From the NCBI GenBank assembly GCA_016858145.1, contig JAEHOE010000123.1:1-64000 (forward strand): DNA of 64,000 nucleotides. The letters are read 5' to 3'. The notes beneath the pieces were generated by a model that saw only the letters and a program-made list of their open reading frames with translations, ran no database searches and was not told the DNA's origin. This DNA is from Edaphochlamys debaryana (Eukaryota; Chlorophyta; Chlorophyceae; Chlamydomonadales). This document shows, one piece after another, positions 53,901-64,000 of the stretch (within the stretch, counting starts at the first letter, position 1; every line of letters starts with the position of its first letter). The translations under genes were made by a program, and so were the position numbers.

Positions 53901-56590
53901 ACAGCCCCTCACGGATTCCCCACGGAGTCTCAGCAAAATCCCGCCTTTGCCCTGTCCCCTGCAGCATCGCTGAGTCAGGCTCTGACCTGGACAGTGACCC
54001 CGAGCCTGCGCCTCAGCCTGCGGGCGCGCGGGGCCGGACAGGGACTACCAACGGCCCTGCCGCGAGGTCGGGCGCAGGCGGGGTAACCGACTCGGAGGAT
54101 GATGACGGGGATGAGGTAATTTGGGTTCGTTAGCCATGGGCATGTCGGGTCCGCCACTCTTACTCTCACCGGCTGAGGCAATGACCGCTTGGGACCGAGG
54201 AGTGTACCGGGACCGGGACCGGGACCGGGACCAATGCACGGGAGTGTACCGGGACCGGGACCAATGCACGCTCCCATAAACCCGATCCAGGACGCTGATG
54301 ACGAGGACTTCAACCCCAGCACCAAGAAGCGCCAGCCGGCTGTGGCCGCAGCGGCCAAGCAGCGGGCAGCCGCATCCCGGCTGAGCCTGCTAAGCACCGC
54401 CACGGCGGCCTCGGCGCAGGGCACGCAAGCCTCCTCGGGCTCCGGGCTGCAGGCGGCGCAGGACGGGGCCGACCACGGGGCCTGGCACCCGCTGGCCCTG
54501 ATGGACGACCGCAGCATCAGCCGCCACCTGCGCAAGGCGGTGGCCATGACGGAGCAACACCTGACAGGTGCGGCAGAGGCTCGCAGAGCAGCGGCCTGCG
54601 CGTTGACAAGTCTGGCCGATTGGGCCGAGTCCTTGGGGCAGCTGCCAAGGACTTGAGCTGATGACCGTACCCTTGCCACAGGCCTGGCGGCAGGAGGCGC
54701 AAGTGGCGTTGCCGCACTGCTGCAGGATGCGCACATCAAGGTGGTCAAGGCGCTCAGCCGCCCGCCCAGGAGCCACACGGTGAGACCGTCATTGCTTGCC
54801 GGAGGCCGCGGGCTGGGGACAACCTCACGGAAGAAGAATGCAGCCTGGCGCTGGGCAAACCGCCCTTGACCTTCACGTAAGCCTCATCCCAGACTTTCAT
54901 GGCCCGCCTCTCATCCGTGTCCGCCCCAGGTGCGGGAGCGCCACCCCGGCGTGGTGCTCAAGCAGGTCGTGTTCGCTGAGCAGGTCGAGGTGAGCGGGGC
55001 GTACGGCAGGATCGGAGATGCGGTGGAGGGCGTTTCAGTTTACGCTTGTGTGCGCCGTTTTGAGGCCATGCAAGGGCTTGGACCGTCGGGCAATCAACCT
55101 CCATCCGAACTGCCGTCTCGTCTCGTCTCGTCCTGCAGATCGAGCCCCTCAAACTGCTCCTCAACTGCCGTGACCGCTCCCGGCGCGCGCGCTGCCCCAT
55201 CCTGGCCATCCCTGCGGACGATTCCAGCGCTACGAGCGGTCCTGGGGTGGGGGGCGGCGGCGCCCAGCCCTCCGAGCGCCGGGAGGTGTTCCTGGCGGAG
55301 CCGTGCGTCGTGTACCGCCTGCCCAGCGGTGCGCACCTGCTGAGCGCTAGCGGGCGCTTGTCTGCGCTCGTCAGTCGTCCTTACGCTGTGCTTGCCACCC
55401 TCACTGGCTCTGCAGTTCCCATGGCTATAGAGACCTCCGGGAAACTCCCGCAAGGCCTCGTTCCCCCATGCTTATCTGCAACCCCTGTTACTCCCTAGGT
55501 GAATGGTGGCTGGAGCACTACCGCTTCTGGTCCGAGAGCGACCTGCTCGCCCTGGCCTCCTCCAGCGGCCGGCCGGTCAACGTGCCCTCCGACTTCGAGG
55601 GCCGCCGCGAGATCATGCGCGACACAGATCGGAGCCACTGCAGGTGTGGAACCAGCGAGCTGATAAAATGGGCGGGTGCGGGGGCTGTCATCGGGTGACA
55701 AGCGGGGCCGCGTGGGCATGGGGGACTTGCACTGGCCGCGGGACAAGTGGAGAACGGGGCCTCCGCTGTTGCCATCGTCGGTTGCGCTGAGGGTGATCAA
55801 TGTCCAGAGCTGCAGCTAGGCCCTGAGGGCCTTACAGTTGATGCCTGCAGCATCTTGTGCCTGGCACTGTGCCAGTGTGGACCGGGTCCTCTTTCCGCCC
55901 CCGATCTTCTTTTTGCTCCCTCCTGCCCGGTAGGCTGACGTGTGTGCGCGGAGACCTCGGGGTGGCTCGCACCAAGAAGCCGCCGCCCGTGACCAGCGGC
56001 CGTGGGGGCGGGGGCAGCCGGCCGGCCTTCATGCGCTACATCTTCGACAGGCACACGGGAGAGGTGAGTGGATGCAGTCGTGGGCAGGGATAGAAAGCTG
56101 AAAACGGGACGGAGCAGGCACGATCGCATTCTCTCCGGCGGGGGGGTGCATATCTCACATGCCGTTGCTATTGAAGGGAAAGTCAAGAGGGATTCTGGCA
56201 CTGTGGCACCCTGTCAACATCCTCGTTGCCTCGCTGAGTTCGTCTGCGGGGTCCGGTCACGGCACGCTAGTCTGCCTGTTCGCCAAGGCCCTAGGCCCAG
56301 GCCCCAGGCCCCAGGCCCCAGGCCCCAGGCCCCAGGCCCCAGGCCCCAGGCCCCAGGCCCCAGGCCCCAGGCCCCAGGCCCCAGGCCCCAGGCCCCAGGC
56401 CCCAGGCCCCGGCCCCAGCTTAACTCTCCGGTAGCGGCCACGGGCAGTAAACGGGAACAACCTTTCGTGGGCAAGCGGGAGTCTCAAACAAGCGCATGCA
56501 GAATGCAGAAACATGACCCTCCCATGCTGCCCTTTCGAACCCCAGGCGCTGACCAACCAGCCGGTGTCGGACTTTGTGGTGGAGGCATGA
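50911..56590 (+). CDS. BRCT-domain nuclear protein, copy 1 (12 exons)
   Basis: Predicted ~1,230-residue protein. Exons: 50,911-51,007; 51,084-~51,155; 51,239-51,310; 51,442-53,793; 53,965-54,115; 54,291-54,567; 54,682-54,779; 54,930-54,989; 55,139-55,328; 55,499-55,643; 55,934-56,063; 56,545-56,590. The BRCT domain (about residues 25-100) is assembled across exons 1-4: KVVVTGS|GFSGDEREVLKDWV|TTHLVSRDLLASWQSAKYVKAIE (its halves)|GMAIVSFRWVHDSLQAGRLL; the FRWVHDSL tryptophan is the family hallmark. Exon 4 (~784 codons) is disordered: Pro/Ala/Ser-rich, with an acidic patch (EEDLEDDLEDDLEDEVEDEV) and KPEP-type segments. Later exons encode a compact conserved region (RERHPGVVLKQVVFAEQVE, WWLEHYRFWSESDLLALAS, RPAFMRYIFDRHTGE) ending VSDFVVEA. 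BRCT domains bind phosphoproteins in DNA repair and checkpoint complexes; the partner here is unknown. The exon 2-3 junction lacks an obvious in-phase gt donor. No TGTAA was found close after the stop. Confidence 0.82.
54205..54270. repeat. 6-bp (gggacc) expansion in intron 5, copy 1
   Basis: gtgtaccgggaccgggaccg runs, with a second gtgtaccgggaccgggacca, replace the short gtgtagaaccaatgcacg of copy 2 (61,633-61,650). It lies just upstream of the exon 6 acceptor. Confidence 0.8.
56288..56412. repeat. 7-bp (ccaggcc) minisatellite in intron 11, copy 1
   Basis: About 16 head-to-tail copies of ccaggcc. The same intron in copy 2 (63,615-63,640) has only two or three. The proline/glycine-rich ORFs over this site are artefacts of the repeat. 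Confidence 0.9.
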
Positions 56591-56623
56591 GACAGGCGAC
56601 AGGAGGCGCGGGAGGGGTCGCAG

Positions 56624-56847
56624 ACAAGGGTGGCTGCCCGAAGGCAGGATAAGGGCTGAGCCCCGTGGTTCCCCCCAGGGGGCCCAATGTTCGAGTCCAG
56701 CTTGAGCGCCTGCGCGTGGGCGTGCGAAGTAGCAAGAGGTTAACGGGATTTGCTGCGGTGAAATGTGCCGAATGTGCCGATGCGCCGATCTCATCGGCGA
56801 GCGGGGTCGATACGTTTCCCTGCTCTCAGTCGCAAGCGATAGGCGCA
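56624..56847 (+). mobile_element. ~220-bp insertion present only in copy 1
   Basis: Copy 1 reads gtcgcag, then 224 extra bases from acaagggtggctgcccgaag to gcgataggcgcag, then aaaacagcacc. Copy 2 (63,834-63,850) reads gtcgcagagaacagcacc without interruption. The repeated cgcag at both edges looks like a 5-bp target-site duplication. The insert's first ~80 bases match the repeat fragments at 36,340-36,275 (reverse) and 37,655-37,700, so it is a non-autonomous dispersed element. It lies in the 3' region of the BRCT gene, 34 bases after the stop. Confidence 0.78.
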
Positions 56848-57449
56848 GAAAACAGCACCAGACAGGAATGAGTGTTCAACGCGCATAAGCAGGCCCCCTT
56901 GGCTGCCGTGCGGTGGACGTGGCAGAGGCCGCAGTAGGGTGGGCCGTCTGGTGCAGAGGACGGGCGTTTACATGGAGATGTGTCGGGGCTGGCGGAGATG
57001 GCTATGTTTGCGTCTGTGTGAACGGCTCATGCCAAGCTAGGCGACAGGTTCGTACAGGCCACGGGCACCGGGCTCGCCCCTGCGGCCGCGTCGTCGGCGA
57101 GGAGATCAAGGGGGGCAGCGCCCTCGGCTGCGCCCCCCATGCCCGCAGCGTCAGCGTCAGCGCCGCCCACGGGCGCTGGGTTTCAGTCGCGCCAGCGCGT
57201 CATGTGCTTCCGCAGCGCTCCGAGAATGTTCGTGGCGGCTACATGGCTCTGGTCGATGCTGCTGCCAGCAGGTGGCAGCCGTATCTTGTTCGAGACGCCA
57301 GCTTCGAGAAAAAGGTCTCTTCTGGGGGCTAAAGTGATATAGTAACGCGATGTAGTGATGTGGAATGATATGAAGTGCCGTGCAATGCTACATCGACGCT
57401 AACCGGCCCGGTGTGAGGGCACAGGCCGAGCGGAATTGGCCCATGCGTG
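56848..57449. other. Spacer between the two BRCT gene copies
   Basis: Bases 56,850-57,007 are shared with the window's last ~160 bases. After that the sequence is unique here; a plus frame (56,913-57,332) carries no recognisable domain. A short AT-richer stretch at 57,330-57,395 (agtgatatagtaacgcgatg) has no clear role. Confidence 0.5.
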
Positions 57450-58324
57450 ACACCCGAGGAGCGCAAGGCGCAGGGCTTGGGGGTGGGGGCGGGGGCTGGG
57501 GGGAGGGCCGAGTGGCGGGGTGCGACCTCCGCAGACTACAAACGTGCGGCAGCTAGACCGCGCTTGCGTAGCTCTCACCAAGTGATGAGCAACCCTTCAG
57601 GCTGCCGCTTGATTGCTGCAGCCGAGCGATAGTTTGGCTGTGCCGCCAGGGGAGAGGCGTGGAGCGAGGAGAGAGAGGAGGGCAGGTCGGGGTCGGGTAC
57701 TACGCGTGCCGACGTACGACCCTACCAAGCTGCGCCAATGCAATTAACACGTTGGTAGTTAACAAGGGGAGCCACTGGAAGCGGCGGGATACGGCCGGAA
57801 ACCGACTTTCTTAACCACCCGCGATGTGCATGCGACCCCAGCGCGCTGGCTGAGCCTCGGAACATCCAGTCCCGCGTGCCTATGGCCCCCTGATAGCACC
57901 TAAACCAGCTTGGAGTGGTCGGGCAGGAGCGCAGGGGCCTAGGTCGCTGAGCGCGGTGCATGTGAATGCACTTGACGTCAGGCGAGCGCTCACGGGCTCC
58001 AGCCCCGCGTGACGGCGCCTTTGCGAACCCGTCCTTTGTCTGGTTATGACCAAGGTACTGTTCTGAGCGATGCTGCAAGCACCCATGCGGCGATCCAACC
58101 CTTTGCGTCCCGCCGAGGATACTCCTCACAGCATAATACGCCTCGCGCATACTGGTCAAAGTCTGAACATACGCATACTCAACGACCGGGCGCAGCTGTC
58201 GCCTCTGTCTGAGTCAGGCTGTCCATCGTGCTGCCGGTGGCCCGCGGCTGACATAGCTGAATCAAGTCTCAGAACTCGCACGAATGAAGGCTTAGGCGCA
58301 GGGCGTGCGCGCCGAGGCCCCAGC

Positions 58325-61300
58325 ATGGTTCGCGAAGGACTGGCCGCAAGCCGGGGCGTATTGCAACCTGCCAGGCCAGCAAAGGTGCCTGGAGCGAGCA
58401 AGGTTGTGGTCACGGGCTCAGGTTAGCGGTATCGTGCGTGAACGGTATCCACGGCATGCTGCGATGCGCGAGCTGACCGCGTCGTCTGGCTCCCCAGGCT
58501 TCAGTGGAGATGAGCGAGAGGTGCTGAAGGACTGGGTTGCCCAGCTTGGGCTTCAGTACAGCGGTGACCTCGTTTTCAGGCATGAGCAGAAGATGGCTTG
58601 GCTGGGCACCCCAACGAGCCCCAGCTTACCCCAACTGCTGCGCCTGCTGCAGGCGGACGACACACCTGATTTCGCGGGACCTCCTCGCCAGCTGGCAAAG
58701 CGCCAAGTATGTCAAGGCAATCGAGTAAGCAATCAAGGGTGGGGATGGGGCGTGAGGGGCTGCGGCGCCGGCTAAGCAGTCACGAGGGAGGCGGGTGTCC
58801 CGCGTGCGGATCCCTCAAGACTGTCCTCCAACATCGTCCTCCAACCCCTTGCCAGGTGGGGGATGGCCATCGTCAGCTTCCGCTGGGTGCATGATAGCCT
58901 GCAGGCTGGCCGCTTGCTGCCGTTGGATCCGTACAAGTCAGACCGCCCGGGACCAGCCGACGCCGCGCTCCGCGACGCTGCGGCACTGCGGCGGAAGCTC
59001 GCGGCCCCCAGCCGTAAGCCGCTCGTACCAATCGCCGCCAACACAGCAGGACCTGCCCTGACCGGGCTGGGTACTGAGGGCAAGCAGAAGCCGCCACCAG
59101 TGCGCGAACCCAGCAGTGGAGCAGCCTGCATCAGCAGCATACAGCGGAAACGGCCGGCCGCCGCCACGGCTGAGGCGGCACCTGACTTCACCTTTCGGGT
59201 CTGCGGTACCGCGCAGGGGACCAGCAGCCCACGGCCCCTGTGCGGCGCTGCGGATGCATCCGGGCCCCTGGTGCTTGAGACCCAGCACGATGAGCCCCCC
59301 GCGAGCCCATCCGCCTCCTCCTCCTCCTCGGCGCCCCACCGGACGGCCTCAGCCGTAGAGCCAGTGCACAGGCCCGTGCCTGCTGCCGCGGCTCAGCCGA
59401 CGCCTTCCATGGAGATCTCCTTCACGGGCCTGAACGAGCTCGTGGGCGCCAACACCATCCACATCGCTGGTGACGCGGGGGGGGCAAACTCTCAGGCCAC
59501 GGCAGACCCCAGCGGCGAGCCACAGGACACCCGCAACCCCACGTCTGGGGTCAGCTTTGACGAGCCGTGGGTGGCCAGGCGGTCCGCGGCGCTGAGGCCC
59601 ATGCGGCTTGACAGGGACCTGGACGCAGCTGCGGGCGAGCACACGGAACCGGAAGAGGACGGCTCTGGCGTTGCGGAAAGCGGCGTGGAAGGCGGAGAGC
59701 TAGCTGAGCAGTCAGGCGAGGTGGCCACGCCTCAGCCGGGGCCTGCACAAGCCGGCCCTGAGCCAGAGTGCGTCGACCTGCTGACGCCCGCTAGCGGGCC
59801 CCGGCAGTTGCCCTCCGGCGCGGACCCCGCCGCACGCGACGTGACCGCTGGCCCCTCGCCTCCGGCTGCTGAGCCCGCTGCCGTGCTGTACAGCGGCTTC
59901 GACCCTCCGCTGGCGGCTGTGGCGACCGCCACCAAGCGCAGGCTGGTCCGGAACGACCGCAAGGCGGAGCCGGGCACAGGGGCAGGGATGGGCAGCGGCA
60001 GCCAAATCCCGGCGCAGCAAGCGGGTCCGAATATGGCTGTGGAGGAGGACCTGGAGGATGACTTGGAAGATGACCTGGAGGATGAGGTGGAGGACGAGGT
60101 GGAGGAGGTGCCGTACCAGGCGTTCACCCGAAGCGGGGCGGGGTCACGAGGACGCGGCCTGCAGGCTCCGGCTGAGGGCTTCGCCGCCGCAGCGGGCCCA
60201 ACGGGCTCTCGGCCCCGCGCGCCGGGGCCTCTGGCGACTGCGGCCGCGCAGCCTCCGCCCCGGCCCAGCCTTGCCTCGAGCACCGTCTCGGTGGAGAGCC
60301 TGCGGAGCATGTGGCAGCAGCGACAGCACATCATTGAACCAAGCGGGGGCGGCAGGCCCCCGCCGAGGGCGACCGGGGAGGCGGGCGGCATCCAGGGCAG
60401 CACCTCCCGTCGCCGGCTTGGCGAGGACGCAGCGGAGGCGCCCAAGCTGCGACGCCAGGAGCAGACGCGGCCGCCGACCCAGATGCCCCCTCCACAGCAA
60501 CCTGCCGGGCCCGGAGCAGCTGTCCCGGGCGTGCGCATCAAGCCCGAGCCCGGGCTTGAGGAGACGGAGCCAGGCGTGTCGGGCGTGTCCGTGGTGCCTC
60601 AGCCGCGCCCCGAGGTTCCGCCGCCTCTGCCGGCCTCCCTGCTTGGTGTCAAGCCCGACCCAGATGCCGCCGCTACGGCTTCTGGGTCGGAAGCAGGCGC
60701 TGCCGCTGCGCCTCCAAAGCCCTCCGCCAGGCGCCGGGCGGCTGCCCTCGCCACCTCCTCCCTCATGGCTGAGCCTCAGCCCGTGTCCTCACGGCCCTCC
60801 GTTGCCTCTGACCTGGGCCTCGCCGGCGCGGCCCGCTCCCGAGCGGGCGGCAGGAAGGCCCTGGTTGCGGTCTCCGAAAGCGCCACGAGCGACACAACCG
60901 AGGAGGACGCACCGGATGGCGCTGCAGCCGACGTGGATGCCGTTGACGTAGTTGACGGCGAACATGCCGGCGGTCGGACGTCCTCGGATGGTGCGGTGCC
61001 CTCTTGGGGCGGCCCCGAGTCTGAGGGCGCGCCCTCGGGTACTGGGGCGGCCGTGCTGCGGGAGAGCACCCCGGAAGCGCACGGCCCTGCGCGGCCGCTG
61101 GGGCCGCAGGCGGGGCCTGGCACCATCCACCGCATGCTGGCCATGCGGACTGCGGGCCTCACGCCACTGCACCCCTCGCAGCGGAGGGCCATCGTGCCGG
61201 GTCCAGGGTGAGTCTCAGCAGAGGTTGCAAGGGGCATGACGCCGAAGCTAGGGTCTTGGCTGTAGCAATATAACTGGAAGTGTGTTGGCAAGGCTGCAGG

Positions 61301-63808
61301 CCCTTAGCCCAGCGACAGCCCCTCACGGATTCCCCACGGAGTCTCAGCAAAATCCCGCCTTTGCCCTGTCCCCTGCAGTATCGCTGAGTCAGGCTCTGAC
61401 CTGGACAGTGACCCCGAGCCTGCGCCTCAGCCTGCGGGCGCGCGGGGCCGCACAGGGACTACCAACGGCCCTGCCGCGAGGGCGGGCGCAGGCGGGGTAA
61501 ACGACTCGGACGCTCCCACCGCCTCGGAGGACGATGACGGGGATGACGTAATTTGGGTTCGTTAGCCATGGGCATGTTGGGTCCGCCACTCTTACTCTCA
61601 CCGGCTGAGGCAATGACCGCTTGGGACCGAGGAGTGTAGAACCAATGCACGCTCCCATAAACCCCATCCAGGACGCTGATGACGAGGACTTCAACCCCAG
61701 CACCAAGAAGCGCCAGCCCGCTGCTGCCGCAGCGGCCAAGCAGCGTGCAGCCGCATTCCGGCTGAGCCTGCTAAGCACCGCCACGGCGGCCTCGGCGCAG
61801 GGCACGCAAGCCTCCTCGGGCTCCGGGCTGCAGGCGGCGCAGGACGGGGCCGACCACGGGGCCTGGCACCCGCTGGCCCTGATGGACGACCGCAGCATCA
61901 GCCGCCACCTGCGCAAGGCGGTGGCCATGACGGAGCAACACCTGACAGGTGCGGCAGAGGCTCGCAGAGCAGCGGCCTGCGCGTTGACAAGTCTGGCCGA
62001 TTGGGCCGAGTCCTTGGGGCAGCTGCCAAGGACTTGAGCTGATGACCTTATTCTTACGTGCCACAGGCCTGGCGGCAGGAGGCGCAAGTAGCGTTGCCGC
62101 GCTGCTGCAGGATGCACACATCAAGGTGGTCAAGGCGCTCAGCCGCCCGCCCAGGAGCCACACGGTGAGACCGTCATTGCTTGCCGGAGGCCGCGGGCTG
62201 GGGACAACCTCACGCAAGAAGATTGCAGCCTGTCACTGGGCAGACCGCCCTTGACCTTTACGTAAGCCTCATCCCAGACTTTCATGGCCCGGTTCTCGTC
62301 CGTGTCCGCCCCAGGTGCGCGAGCGCCACCCCGGCGTGGTGCTCAAGCAGGTCGTGTTCGCTGAGCAGGTCGAGGTGAGCGGGGCGTACGGCAGGATCTG
62401 CGGGCCCTTGGGGCTCAATACGGTGGAGGGCGTTTCAGTTTACGCTTGTGTGCGCCGCTTGGAAGCCGTACAAGGGCTTGGACCGTCGGGCAATCAACCT
62501 CCATCCTAACTGCCGTCTCGTCTCGTCCTGCAGATCGAGCCCCTCAAACTGCTCCTCAACTGCCGTGACCGCTCCCGGCGCGCGCGCTGCCCCATTCTGG
62601 CCATCCCTACGGACGATTCCAGCGCTACGAGCGGTCCTGGGGTGGGGGGCGGCGGCGCCCAGCCCTCCGAGCGCCGGGAGGTGTTCCTGGCGGAGCCGTG
62701 CGTCGTGTACCGCCTGCCCAGCGGTGCGCACCTGCTGAGCGCTAGCGGGCGCTTGCCTGCGCTCATCAGTCGTCCTTGCGCTGTGCTTGCCACCCTCACT
62801 GGCTCTGCAGTTCCCATGGCTACAGAGACCTCAGGGACACTCCCACTAGGCCTCGTTCCCCCATGCTTATCTGCAACCCCTGTTACTCCCTAGGTGAGTG
62901 GTGGCTGGAGCACTACCGCTTCTGGTCCGAGAGCGACCTGCTCGCCCTGGCCTCCTCCAGCGGCCGGCCGGTCAACGTGCCCTCCGACTTCGAGGGCCGC
63001 CGCGAGATCATGCGCGACACAGATCGGAGCCACTGCAGGTGTGGAACCAGCGAGCTGATGAAGTGGGCGGGTGCGAGGGCTGTCATCGGGTGACAAGCTG
63101 GGCCGCGTGGGCATGGGGGACTTGCACTGGCCGCGGGACAAGTGGAGAACGGGGCCTCTGCTGTTGCCATCGTCGGTTGCGCTGAGGGTGATCAATGTCC
63201 AGAGCTGCAGCTAGGCCCTGAGGGCCTTAAAGATGATGCCTGTTTTGGACCGGGTCCTCTTTCCGCCCCCGATCTTCTTTTTGCTCCCTCCTGCCCGGTA
63301 GGCTGACGTGGGTGCGCGGAGACCTCGGGGTGGCTCGCACCAAGAAGCCGCCGCCCGTGACCAGCGGCCGTGGGGGCGGGGGCAGCCGGCCGGCCTTCAT
63401 GCGCTACATCTTCGACAGGCACACGGGAGAGGTGAGTGGATGCCGTCGTGGGCAGGGATGTCGGCGGGGGGGTGCATATCTCACATGCCGTTGCCATTGA
63501 AGGGGAAAGTCAAGAGGGATGCTGGCACTGTGGCACCCTGTCAACATCCTCGTTGCCTCGCTGAGTTCGCCTGCGGGGTCCGGTCACGGCACGCTAGTCT
63601 GCCTGTTCGCCAAGGCTCAGGCCCCAGGCCCAGGCCCCGGCTTATCTCTCCTGCAGCGGCCACGGGCAGTAAACGGGAACAACCTTTCGTGGGCAAGCGG
63701 GAGTTCCAAACAAGTAAAACAAGCGCCATGCAGAAACATTACCCTCCCCATGCCGATCCCCAGGCGCTGACCAACCAGCCGGTGTCGGATTTTGTGGTGG
63801 AGGCATGA
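58325..63808 (+). CDS. BRCT-domain nuclear protein, copy 2 (12 exons)
   Basis: Paralogue of the 50.9-56.6 kb gene with the same exon plan: 58,325-58,421; 58,498-~58,570; 58,653-58,724; 58,856-61,207; 61,379-61,547; 61,672-61,948; 62,067-62,164; 62,315-62,374; 62,534-62,723; 62,894-63,038; 63,302-63,431; 63,764-63,808. Exon 4 differs from copy 1 by a single residue (VASDLGLAG against VASALGLAG). Other exons differ more: LQYSGDL for SSWSGDL in the BRCT part, TTHLISRD for TTHLVSRD, LTWVRGD for LTCVRGD. Exon 5 keeps 18 extra in-frame bases (SDAPTA) missing from copy 1. All phases remain compatible in both genes, supporting the model and suggesting both could be functional. The start ATG was chosen because it opens the exon whose end splices in phase to complete VVVTGSGFSGDER, the first BRCT strand and turn. 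The exon 2-3 donor is again unclear. Confidence 0.82.
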
Positions 63809-64000
63809 GACAGGCGACAGGAGGCACGGGAGAGGTCGCAGAGAACAGCACCAGACAGGAATGGGCGTTCAACGCGCATAAGCAGGCCTCCTTAGCTGCC
63901 GTGCGGTTGACGAGGCAGAGGCCGCAGTACTGTGGGCCGTCTGGTGCAGAGGACGGGCGTTTACATGGAGATGTGTCGGGGCTGGCGGAGATGGCTATGT
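63809..64000 (+). other. 3' flank of BRCT copy 2, no insertion
   Basis: Corresponds to 56,591-57,007 of copy 1 without the 224-bp element. No TGTAA polyadenylation motif is seen before the window ends. Confidence 0.6.

Larger units (their letters stand above)
50066..57007 (+). repeat. 7.4-kb tandem duplication, copy 1
   Basis: Matches 57,493-64,000 (offset 7,427 at the left, 7,414 across the large exon, smaller further right because copy 1 holds extra sequence). It begins in the dispersed ~200-bp block (gggagggccgagtggcgg). Homology extends at least to 57,007, where the window's end cuts copy 2. Divergence is a few percent at both sides but almost zero between about 51,265 and 53,960. Confidence 0.92.
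57493..64000 (+). repeat. 7.4-kb tandem duplication, copy 2 (cut by window end)
   Basis: Second copy of 50,066-57,007. The final bases (gagatgtgtcggggctggcg gagatggctatgt) equal 56,975-57,007, so the duplicated unit continues past the window. Confidence 0.92.

Noticed and set aside
56159..56474. PRPQAPG and GAWGLGP repeat proteins
   Set aside because: Translations of the intronic 7-bp ccaggcc minisatellite.

Overview
The window looks like nuclear DNA of a green alga close to Chlamydomonas (volvocine lineage). The evidence is high GC, many short introns with clean gt/ag junctions, TGTAA-type polyadenylation signals, GC-rich minisatellites inside introns, and protein families typical of that group (exostosin-like and Fringe-like glycosyltransferases, a BRCT nuclear protein). 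This is an inference from sequence style; nothing here names the species. There is no bacterial operon, rRNA, tRNA or CRISPR array.

Bases 1-22,410 are one satellite block of about 245 copies of a 90-bp unit. Its left edge (1-2,615) is riddled with single-base indels, a ~290-bp non-satellite segment sits at 2,616-2,907, and most of the rest is nearly homogeneous. Variant bases show higher-order repeats of 900 bp (10 units), 2,610 bp (29 units) and 2,340 bp (26 units). Because 90 is divisible by 3, the array is open in several frames on both strands; the giant ORFs (over 5,000 codons) are by-products, not genes.

Bases 22,411-43,100 hold glycosyltransferase genes on the minus strand. They are an exostosin-like (GT47-type) gene at 23.6-26.1 kb with a partial paralogue just upstream, and two tandem Fringe-like type II membrane glycosyltransferase genes at 29.5-33.8 kb and 39.0-43.1 kb. 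The second Fringe-like gene arose by a ~5-kb duplication that also carried the last exon of an unrelated plus-strand neighbour. Copy 1 has a frameshift in a late exon. In both copies the acidic DDD motif lies in a 30-nt microexon. Between the copies, at 35.9-37.9 kb, is a mosaic of transposon-like sequence bounded by ~215-bp inverted repeats.

Bases 43,100-50,070 are repeat-rich: a small Cys-rich (putative zinc-binding) protein, a 1.5-kb tandem duplication, a ~95-bp minisatellite, and C-rich low-complexity DNA.

Bases 50,070-64,000 are a tandem duplication of ~7.4 kb. Each copy carries a 12-exon plus-strand gene for a ~1,230-residue protein with an N-terminal BRCT domain, a long disordered acidic middle and an unrecognised conserved C-terminal region. 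A ~2.7-kb internal segment is almost identical between copies, introns included, which suggests recent gene conversion. The 3' flank of copy 2 runs off the window end. The glycosyltransferases probably act in the Golgi/secretory route (extracellular matrix glycoproteins), while the BRCT proteins are probably nuclear; nothing suggests a joint pathway.
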